From positions 1-5,534 of the forward strand of contig CAJPSM010000084.1 of NCBI GenBank assembly GCA_905373305.1: a stretch of DNA of 5,534 nucleotides, given 5' to 3'. The notes under the pieces were generated by a model, which saw only the letters and a program-made list of their open reading frames with translations, did no database searches and had not been told where the DNA came from. Each line of letters starts with the position of its first letter. Position 1 is the first letter of the stretch. Below are positions 1 through 4,813 of this stretch, one piece after another. Source of the DNA: an uncultured Streptococcus sp. Lineage in GTDB: Bacteria; Bacillota; Bacilli; Lactobacillales; Streptococcaceae. Both the position numbers and the translations under genes were made by a program.

Positions 1-33
1 GAATAGATCTTGAACTTGAAGGGAGTGAAAAAA

Positions 34-210
34 ATGTCTAAAACAGTAGTACGTAAGAATGAATCTCTTGACGATGCACTTCGTCGTTTCAAACGTGCGG
101 TTACTAAAGCTGGTACTCTTCAAGAAACACGCAAACGTGAATTCTATGAAAAACCTTCTGTAAAACGTAAACGTAAATCAGAAGCAGCTCGTAAACGTAA
201 AAAATTCTAA
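34..210 (+). CDS. rpsU: 30S ribosomal protein S21 (bS21)
   Basis: Small 58-residue, very basic protein of the 30S ribosomal subunit. In bacteria S21 sits near the platform by the 3' end of 16S rRNA and helps translation initiation. The sequence begins [21 protein letters not shown], the classic S21 opening, and ends in an Arg/Lys-rich tail (residues about 43-58, [19 protein letters not shown] type). The length matches the usual 57-70 residues. The ATG at 34 was chosen because GGGAG at 21-25 lies 8 nt upstream; an in-frame ATG at 10 would add eight residues absent from the family. Nearly all Arg codons are CGT, as expected of a highly expressed ribosomal gene and unlike the more mixed use downstream. 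It is followed immediately by its own terminator, so it appears to be transcribed separately from hprK. The promoter lies outside the window. Identification is secure. Confidence 0.98.
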
Positions 211-220
211 TTTGAAATGA

Positions 221-246
221 AAGGCTAGACTTGTCTAGCCTTTTTT
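221..246 (+). terminator. Intrinsic terminator of rpsU
   Basis: A perfect 10-bp inverted repeat, AAGGCTAGAC (221-230) and GTCTAGCCTT (233-242), is separated by TT, so the real loop is probably the central 4-6 bases. It runs directly into a T tract (241-246, then CTTT). It begins 10 nt after the rpsU stop. The opposite strand lacks an equally good T run, so it is oriented to stop rpsU transcription. Confidence 0.93.
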
Positions 247-301
247 CTTTCCAAATAAATACTGTAAATCCTGCAAAAAAAGGAAACTTCCTACCACAAT
301 T

Positions 302-310
302 TGATATAAT
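302..310 (+). promoter_or_regulatory. Extended -10 promoter of the hprK-lgt unit
   Basis: TGATATAAT is a consensus extended -10 element (TGn at 302-304, TATAAT at 305-310). No TTGACA-like hexamer sits at the proper distance (about 281-288 reads AGGAAACT), so the extended element probably carries the promoter. The predicted start is near 317, giving a leader of about 25 nt before the hprK ATG that contains its SD. It lies downstream of the rpsU terminator, which supports an independent transcription unit. Confidence 0.82.
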
Positions 311-330
311 AGTAGGGAGAACTCGATTGA

Positions 331-336
331 AGGAGG
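331..336 (+). promoter_or_regulatory. Shine-Dalgarno site fixing the hprK start
   Basis: AGGAGG lies 5 nt upstream of the ATG at 342. It decides the start in favour of 342 over an in-frame TTG at 231. That TTG lies inside the rpsU terminator hairpin and upstream of the hprK promoter, so it could not be on the hprK transcript. Confidence 0.9.
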
Positions 337-341
337 AAATT

Positions 342-1277
342 ATGTCGGTTTTAGTAAGAGATGTCATTGAAAAGCTCAGACTAGATATTGTCTATGGTGA
401 AGGCGAGTTACTTGAAAAGGAAATCAACACTGCGGACATTATGAGACCAGGTCTTGAAATGACGGGCTATTTTGATTACTATACTCCAGAACGGATTCAA
501 CTGTTAGGGATGAAGGAGTGGTCCTATTTGGTCGCTATGCCTGCCCATAACCGTTATCAAGTTCTGAAGAAAATGTTTCTACCTGAAACACCTGCTGTCA
601 TCGTTGCTCGTGGCTTAGTAGTGCCAGAAGAAATGTTGAAAGCTGCTAGAGAATGTAAGATTGCGATTTTAACAAGTCGAACATCAACCAGTCGTTTATC
701 TGGAGAGTTATCTAGCTACCTTGATTCCCGTTTGGCTGAACGTACGAGTGTGCATGGTGTCTTGATGGATATCTATGGTATGGGTGTCTTGATCCAAGGG
801 GATAGTGGTATCGGTAAGAGTGAGACAGGTCTTGAGCTTGTGAAACGCGGACACCGTTTGGTAGCGGATGACCGTGTGGATATCTTTGCTAAGGATGAAA
901 TGACCCTTTGGGGAGAGCCTGCTGAAATTTTAAAGCATTTGCTTGAGATTCGTGGAGTGGGGATTATCGATGTGATGAGTCTCTACGGAGCAAGCGCTGT
1001 AAAAGATTCTTCACAAGTTCAGCTGGCAGTCTATTTGGAAAATTACGATACCCAAAAGACTTTTGATCGTCTAGGAAACAATGCCGAAGAACTCGAAGTT
1101 TCTGGTGTAACGATTCCACGTATCCGCATCCCAGTAAAAACAGGACGCAATATCTCAGTTGTTATTGAGGCAGCAGCTATGAACTATCGCGCTAAGGAAA
1201 TGGGCTTTGATGCGACGCGTTTATTTGAAGAACGCTTGACTAATCTCATCTCCAAAAATGAGGTGAAAGATGATTAA
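342..1277 (+). CDS. hprK: HPr kinase/phosphorylase
   Basis: Cytoplasmic bifunctional enzyme that phosphorylates the PTS carrier HPr on Ser46 using ATP or pyrophosphate, and reverses this by phosphorolysis. It sets carbon catabolite repression through CcpA in Firmicutes. The protein is 311 residues, the normal streptococcal length. The N-terminal domain spans about 1-130. The C-terminal kinase domain has H138 (in SVHGV), the Walker A loop GDSGIGKS (153-160), the acidic pair D176-D177 (VADDRV), the HprK signature LEIRGVGIIDV (201-211, with E202) and R243 in FDRLG. These align with the known catalytic residues of the Lactobacillus casei enzyme at an offset of about two. All key residues are present, so it should be active. 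It is the first gene of its unit; its last 8 nt overlap lgt, indicating translational coupling. Confidence 0.98.
   Translation: MSVLVRDVIEKLRLDIVYGEGELLEKEINTADIMRPGLEMTGYFDYYTPERIQLLGMKEWSYLVAMPAHNRYQVLKKMFLPETPAVIVARGLVVPEEMLKAARECKIAILTSRTSTSRLSGELSSYLDSRLAERTSVHGVLMDIYGMGVLIQGDSGIGKSETGLELVKRGHRLVADDRVDIFAKDEMTLWGEPAEILKHLLEIRGVGIIDVMSLYGASAVKDSSQVQLAVYLENYDTQKTFDRLGNNAEELEVSGVTIPRIRIPVKTGRNISVVIEAAAMNYRAKEMGFDATRLFEERLTNLISKNEVKDD
1260..1266 (+). promoter_or_regulatory. lgt ribosome binding site inside the end of hprK
   Basis: GAGGTGA is a seven-base match to the 16S anti-SD complement and sits 3 nt before the lgt ATG at 1270, wholly within the last codons of hprK. Together with the overlapping stop and start it implies that ribosomes finishing hprK can reinitiate at lgt. 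Confidence 0.8.
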
Positions 1278-2046
1278 TCCAGTTGCATTTGAAATCGGTC
1301 CTTTTTCCATTCGTTGGTATGCCTTGTGTATTGTGGCAGGCTTGGTCTTGGCAGTCTATCTTGCCATGAAAGAAGCTCCTAAAAAGAAAATTTTGTCAGA
1401 TGATATTCTAGATTTTATCTTAATTGCCTTTCCTATTGCGATTTTAGGTGCCAGACTTTACTATGTGCTCTTTCGCTTAGATTACTATCTTCAAAATCCA
1501 GGTGAAATTATTGCCATCTGGAATGGTGGTTTGGCCATTTATGGAGGTTTGATAGCGGGAGCTATTATACTCTATATCTTTGCGGATAGAAAACTAATCA
1601 ATACTTGGGATTTCTTAGACATAGCAGCACCGAGCGTGATGGTTGCCCAAAGTTTGGGTCGCTGGGGGAACTTTTTTAACCAAGAAGCCTACGGTGCAGC
1701 AGTAGATAGTCTAGATTATTTGCCAGGCTTCATTCGTGAACAGATGTACATTGACGGTAGCTACCGTCAGCCGACCTTCCTTTACGAGTCGGTTTGGAAT
1801 CTGATTGGATTTGCTTTGATTCTGATTTTTAGAAGAAAATTGAAGGGAATCAGACGAGGTCATATCACTGCTTTCTACTTGATTTGGTATGGTTTTGGTC
1901 GTATGATCATCGAAGGAATGCGAACGGATAGCCTTATGTTCTTTGGACTGCGGGTGTCCCAATGGTTATCAGTTGTCCTGATCGGACTCGGTATTTTTAT
2001 CATACTTTATCAAAATCGAAAGAAAGCCCCTTTCTATCATATCTAA
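1270..2046 (+). CDS. lgt: Prolipoprotein diacylglyceryl transferase
   Basis: Integral membrane enzyme that transfers diacylglycerol from phosphatidylglycerol to the lipobox cysteine of preprolipoproteins, the first step of lipoprotein maturation before signal peptidase II. The 258-residue protein has about seven hydrophobic segments (for example 13-33, 46-69, 87-105, 176-188, 199-213, 229-247). The Lgt signature GRWGNFFNQEAYG (130-142) supplies R131, N134, N137 and E139. A second conserved block, WYGFGRMIIEGMR (206-218), supplies Y207, R211 and E215, spaced like E. coli Y235, R239 and E243. The loop GGLAIYGG (86-93) has Tyr91 where the E. coli enzyme has His103. The start overlaps the hprK stop by 8 nt. 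The hprK-lgt pairing is common in Firmicutes. The stop codon overlaps the SD of the next gene, so the genes are probably co-translated. Confidence 0.97.
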   Translation: MINPVAFEIGPFSIRWYALCIVAGLVLAVYLAMKEAPKKKILSDDILDFILIAFPIAILGARLYYVLFRLDYYLQNPGEIIAIWNGGLAIYGGLIAGAIILYIFADRKLINTWDFLDIAAPSVMVAQSLGRWGNFFNQEAYGAAVDSLDYLPGFIREQMYIDGSYRQPTFLYESVWNLIGFALILIFRRKLKGIRRGHITAFYLIWYGFGRMIIEGMRTDSLMFFGLRVSQWLSVVLIGLGIFIILYQNRKKAPFYHI

Positions 2047-2059
2047 GGAGGAAAACTAA

Positions 2060-2443
2060 ATGTTAGAAGTTGCTTATATTCTTGTTGCGATTGCTTTGAT
2101 CGTTTGTTTAGTCTATCTGACGATTACCATTCAAAAAGCAGGTCGAATGATTGATGAGACGGAGAAAACCATCAAAACCTTGTCTTCAGATGTAGATGTT
2201 ACTTTACATCATACCAATGAATTGTTGGCTAAGGTCAATGTATTGGCAGACGATATTAATGTCAAAGTTGCGACGATTGATCCACTCTTTACAGCCGTGG
2301 CGGACTTATCTGAGTCAGTATCTGACCTCAATCAACATGCGCGTGTCTTGGGCAAAAAAGCTTCATCAGCTGGTTCAAAGACTATTAAAACGGGTGCAGG
2401 CTTGTCAGCTCTTCGTTTCGCAAGTAAATTTTTCAAAAAATAA
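2060..2443 (+). CDS. DUF948 (YtxG-like) single-pass membrane protein
   Basis: Function unknown. The 127-residue protein has an N-terminal hydrophobic helix (residues about 4-23, LEVAYILVAIALIVCLVYLTI), followed by a long polar region (about 27-97) with heptad-like spacing of Leu, Val and Ile. This region is predicted to be alpha-helical or coiled coil. A short basic C-terminus ends in RFASKFFKK. This layout matches the DUF948 family, whose Bacillus member is YtxG, a general-stress-associated membrane protein. The very short N-terminus before the helix makes an N-in or signal-anchor topology uncertain. AAGGAGG at 2045-2051 overlaps the lgt stop and lies 8 nt before the ATG. The next gene encodes a YtxH-like protein, repeating the ytxG-ytxH pairing known from Bacillus and supporting the family call. 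A structural or scaffolding role at the membrane is only an inference. Confidence 0.85.
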   Translation: MLEVAYILVAIALIVCLVYLTITIQKAGRMIDETEKTIKTLSSDVDVTLHHTNELLAKVNVLADDINVKVATIDPLFTAVADLSESVSDLNQHARVLGKKASSAGSKTIKTGAGLSALRFASKFFKK

Positions 2444-2458
2444 AAAAGGAGAAATCTC

Positions 2459-2857
2459 ATGGGTAAACTATCCTCAATCCTTTTAGGAACGGTTTCTGGT
2501 GCAGCTCTTGCTTTGTTTTTGACTAGTGACAAGGGAAAGCAAGTTTGTAGTCAAGCTCAGGATTTTCTAGATGACTTGAGAGAAGATCCAGAATATGCCA
2601 GAGAGCAGGTCTGTGAGAAACTGACAGAAGTGAAGGAACAAGCAAGGGACTTTGTGCTGAAAACAAAGGAACAAGTAGAATCTGGCGAAATTACTTTTGA
2701 CAGTGTCCTTGATCAAGCCAAAACATGTGCACGACAAGCGACAGAAGCATCAAAAGAAACCTTTAACAATCTCAAGGAGCAATGGCAAGACCAGTCAGTA
2801 ACTCCAGATATCGTAGAAGACGAAGAAGAGATTATTATTGATATTACAGAAGAATAA
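2459..2857 (+). CDS. YtxH-like membrane-anchored helical protein
   Basis: Function unknown. The 132-residue protein has a short glycine-containing hydrophobic N-terminal helix (about 5-22, SSILLGTVSGAALALFL) with a G10-xxx-G14 spacing. This is followed by TSDKGKQV, the charged turn typical of YtxH proteins after the membrane segment. Residues about 28-110 are a charged amphipathic helical region rich in Glu, Lys, Gln and Ala, resembling a LEA-like coiled coil. The C-terminus (about 117-132) is strongly acidic (VEDEEEIIIDITEE). Three cysteines (30, 52, 90) lie in the soluble part, unusual for such a simple helical protein. AGGAG at 2447-2451 is 7 nt from the ATG, and the gap to the DUF948 gene is 15 nt. 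It is the last gene of the hprK unit, with a terminator 4 nt after the stop. The acidic tail contrasts with the basic tail of its neighbour, which may hint at interaction; that is speculation. Confidence 0.8.
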   Translation: MGKLSSILLGTVSGAALALFLTSDKGKQVCSQAQDFLDDLREDPEYAREQVCEKLTEVKEQARDFVLKTKEQVESGEITFDSVLDQAKTCARQATEASKETFNNLKEQWQDQSVTPDIVEDEEEIIIDITEE

Positions 2858-2861
2858 AACC

Positions 2862-2895
2862 ATCACCATCCCTGGTTCAGGAGATGGTGATTTTT
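2862..2895 (+). terminator. Intrinsic terminator of the hprK-lgt-DUF948-ytxH unit
   Basis: ATCACCATC (2862-2870) pairs perfectly with GATGGTGAT (2883-2891). Inside it CCTG (2871-2874) pairs with CAGG (2878-2881) around a GTT loop, leaving A2882 bulged. The stem of 13 pairs is followed by a short T run (2891-2895). It begins 4 nt after the ytxH-like stop and ends 19 nt before the TGn motif of the next promoter. Confidence 0.88.
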
Positions 2896-2914
2896 ATATG
2901 GAAAGCAGTCTTTG

Positions 2915-2923
2915 TGGTATAAT
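2915..2923 (+). promoter_or_regulatory. Extended -10 promoter of hemW, start site at the ATG
   Basis: TGGTATAAT is a consensus extended -10 element (TGn 2915-2917, TATAAT 2918-2923). No good -35 is visible: the hexamer 17 bp upstream reads TATATG and abuts the terminator T run. Counting 6-7 nt downstream puts the transcription start at T2930 or A2931, and A2931 is the first base of the hemW ATG. No SD-like purine run lies between the -10 and the ATG. The transcript is therefore predicted to be leaderless. Confidence 0.8.
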
Positions 2924-2930
2924 AAATACT

Positions 2931-4061
2931 ATGCAGAAAAAACCAACGTCAGCCTATGTGCATATTCCCTTTTGCACACAGATTTGTTATTATTGTGACT
3001 TTTCAAAGGTGTTTATCAAGAATCAGCCAGTAGATAGTTATTTGGAGCATCTGCTAGAAGAGTTTCGTTCTTATGATATCCAAAAATTGCGAACCCTCTA
3101 CATTGGAGGTGGGACGCCAACGGCTCTGTCCGCTCCGCAACTAGAAGTGCTCTTGGATGGCTTGACTAAAAACTTGGACTTGTCTGCCTTGGAAGAGTTG
3201 ACCATTGAAGCCAATCCAGGTGACTTGGATGCGGATAAGATTGCGGTTTTGAAACAGTCACCAGTCAATCGTGTTTCCTTGGGAGTGCAGACTTTTGATG
3301 ACAAAATGCTGAAAAAGATTGGGCGTAGTCACTTGGAGAAGGATATTTATGAGAATATCGACCGTCTCAAACTGGCTGGTTTTGACAATATCTCCATCGA
3401 CCTAATCTACGCTCTACCTGGTCAAACTATGGCTCAGGTCAAGGACAATGTCGCTAAAGCTATTGCACTTGATATTCCTCATATGAGCCTTTATAGCTTG
3501 ATTTTGGAAAATCATACGGTCTTTATGAACCGCATGCGACGTGGGAAATTGCCCCTGCCCAAGGAAGAACTGGAAGCGGAGATGTTTGAGTACATCATCG
3601 CAGAGCTTGAGCGAGCTGGTTTTGAGCATTATGAGATTTCGAATTTCTGCAAGCCTGGATTTGAAAGTCGCCACAATCTCATGTACTGGGACAATGCTGA
3701 GTATTATGGTATTGGTGCGGGTGCTTCGGGTTATGTGAACGGGGTGCGCTATAAAAACCACGGTCCAATCCGCCACTATCTCAATGCGGTAGAGGCAGGA
3801 AATGCTCGGATTACAGAAGAACACCTGAGTCAAAGGGAGCAGATGGAAGAAGAAATGTTCCTAGGCCTCCGGAAAAAATCCGGGGTTTCCATGGCGCGAT
3901 TTGAGGAAAAATTTGGACGATCCTTTGATGGACTTTATGGCGAAATCATCAGAGACTTGGTTCAACAAGGACTCATGCAGATCGATGGTGATCGTGTCCG
4001 AATGACAAAGAGAGGTCTCTTTTTAGGAGACACTGTAGCAGAACGATTTATTTTGGAGTAG
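2931..4061 (+). CDS. hemW: HemW-type radical SAM protein (heme chaperone, HemN-like)
   Basis: Radical SAM protein, 376 residues. The cluster motif CTQICYYC supplies C15, C19 and C22 (CxxxCxxC) and is followed by DF, the HemW pattern, rather than the extra cysteine motif of true HemN oxidases. Other family blocks are YIGGGTP (57-63, SAM binding), EANP (93-96), SLGVQ (116-120), DLIYALPGQT (157-166) and HNLMYW (248-253), with a HemN C-terminal domain at about 300-370. Such proteins are often annotated as oxygen-independent coproporphyrinogen III oxidase. HemW members bind heme and are thought to deliver it to proteins, and streptococci generally lack heme synthesis, so heme handling is the better call. 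The start at 2931 fits the family N-terminus (MQKKPTSAYVHIPFC). It lacks an SD and appears leaderless. An in-frame ATG at 2898 lies upstream of the -10 element and is not favoured. The next gene follows after 4 nt. Confidence 0.94.
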   Translation: MQKKPTSAYVHIPFCTQICYYCDFSKVFIKNQPVDSYLEHLLEEFRSYDIQKLRTLYIGGGTPTALSAPQLEVLLDGLTKNLDLSALEELTIEANPGDLDADKIAVLKQSPVNRVSLGVQTFDDKMLKKIGRSHLEKDIYENIDRLKLAGFDNISIDLIYALPGQTMAQVKDNVAKAIALDIPHMSLYSLILENHTVFMNRMRRGKLPLPKEELEAEMFEYIIAELERAGFEHYEISNFCKPGFESRHNLMYWDNAEYYGIGAGASGYVNGVRYKNHGPIRHYLNAVEAGNARITEEHLSQREQMEEEMFLGLRKKSGVSMARFEEKFGRSFDGLYGEIIRDLVQQGLMQIDGDRVRMTKRGLFLGDTVAERFILE

Positions 4062-4065
4062 AACA

Positions 4066-4803
4066 ATGGGCTTAACTTATCAAATGAAAATGAAAATTCC
4101 TTTTGATATGGCGGACATGAACGGTCATATCAAACTTCCAGATGTGATTTTGCTGTCCTTGCAAGTATCAGGTATGCAGTCAATTGAGCTGGGAGTTAGC
4201 GACAAGGATGTGCTAGAACGTTACAATCTAGTCTGGATTATTACAGATTATGCGATTGACGTAGTTCGCTTGCCTCGCTTTGCTGAGGAGATTACGATTG
4301 AAACGGAAGCATTGACTTACAATCGTCTTTTTTGCTACCGCCGTTTCACTATCTATGATGAAGCAGGTCAAGAAATCATTCGCATGGTAGCAACCTTTGT
4401 TCTCATGGACAGAGACAGTCGTAAAGTTCATGCTGTCGAACCGGAGATTGTTGCGCCTTACCAGTCTGAGTTTGATAAAAAACTCATCCGTGGGCCAAAG
4501 TATGCAAATCTAGAAGACCCGATCAGTAAAGACTACCATGTTCGTTTTTACGACTTGGATATGAATGGTCATGTTAATAACAGCAAATACCTGGATTGGA
4601 TTTTTGAGGTCATGGGAGCAGACTTTCTGACCAAGTATATTCCAAAGAAGATCAATCTCAAATATGTCAAAGAAGTGCGACCAGGTGGTATGATTGCTTC
4701 ATCTTATGAACTCAAGGGATTAGAAAGCAAGCATGAGATTATCAGTGATGGCGAGAACAATGCCCAAGCTATGATTACGTGGCAAGAAATTGAAGGCAAT
4801 TAG
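4066..4803 (+). CDS. Acyl-ACP thioesterase (FatA/FatB-like, double hotdog)
   Basis: Cytoplasmic enzyme predicted to hydrolyse acyl-acyl carrier protein to free fatty acid and ACP. At 245 residues it has the normal bacterial length, with two hotdog domains (about 1-125 and 150-243). The C-terminal domain has the catalytic-type motif YDLDMNGHVNNSKYLDW (162-178), giving D165, N167, H169, N172 and Y175, equivalent to the Asp-Asn-His set of plant FatA/FatB enzymes. The N-terminal domain carries a parallel FDMADMNGHIKLPDV (13-27). W57 and the block LTYNRLFCYRRFTIYD (83-98) also suit the family. I believe the pneumococcal counterpart has been called TesS, but I am not sure enough to assign the symbol. 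GGAG at 4055-4058, inside the end of hemW, is 7 nt from the ATG, so it is probably translated from the hemW message. Free fatty acids released here could be reactivated by fatty acid kinase, which is an inference from family knowledge. Confidence 0.92.
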   Translation: MGLTYQMKMKIPFDMADMNGHIKLPDVILLSLQVSGMQSIELGVSDKDVLERYNLVWIITDYAIDVVRLPRFAEEITIETEALTYNRLFCYRRFTIYDEAGQEIIRMVATFVLMDRDSRKVHAVEPEIVAPYQSEFDKKLIRGPKYANLEDPISKDYHVRFYDLDMNGHVNNSKYLDWIFEVMGADFLTKYIPKKINLKYVKEVRPGGMIASSYELKGLESKHEIISDGENNAQAMITWQEIEGN

Positions 4804-4813
4804 AAAGGACGAT

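Noticed and set aside
281..318. Inverted repeats around the hprK -10: AGGAA/TTCCT at 281-292, and CCTAC (290-294) with GTAGG (312-316), as a possible operator
   Set aside because: The arms are only five perfect pairs each in AT-rich DNA, which is expected by chance. They match no operator I know, including the CcpA cre site.
231..341. N-terminal extension of hprK from a TTG at 231
   Set aside because: It would begin inside the rpsU terminator hairpin and upstream of the hprK promoter. The family N-terminus (MSVLVRDVIEKLRLDIVYGE) and a strong SD both point to 342.
104..367. Minus-strand open frame spanning the rpsU end and the hprK leader
   Set aside because: It crosses a terminator and a promoter of the opposite strand, has no recognisable domain and encodes low-complexity hydrophobic sequence.
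2196..2486. Second + strand frame overlapping the DUF948 gene and the start of the ytxH-like gene
   Set aside because: The DUF948 frame has a good SD and a coherent membrane plus coiled-coil layout; this frame has neither and would disrupt the spacing to the next gene.
3414..3833. 139-codon open frame on the minus strand inside hemW
   Set aside because: It lies wholly opposite a well-conserved radical SAM gene, resembles no known family and has no SD that I can see. It is best explained as a shadow frame.
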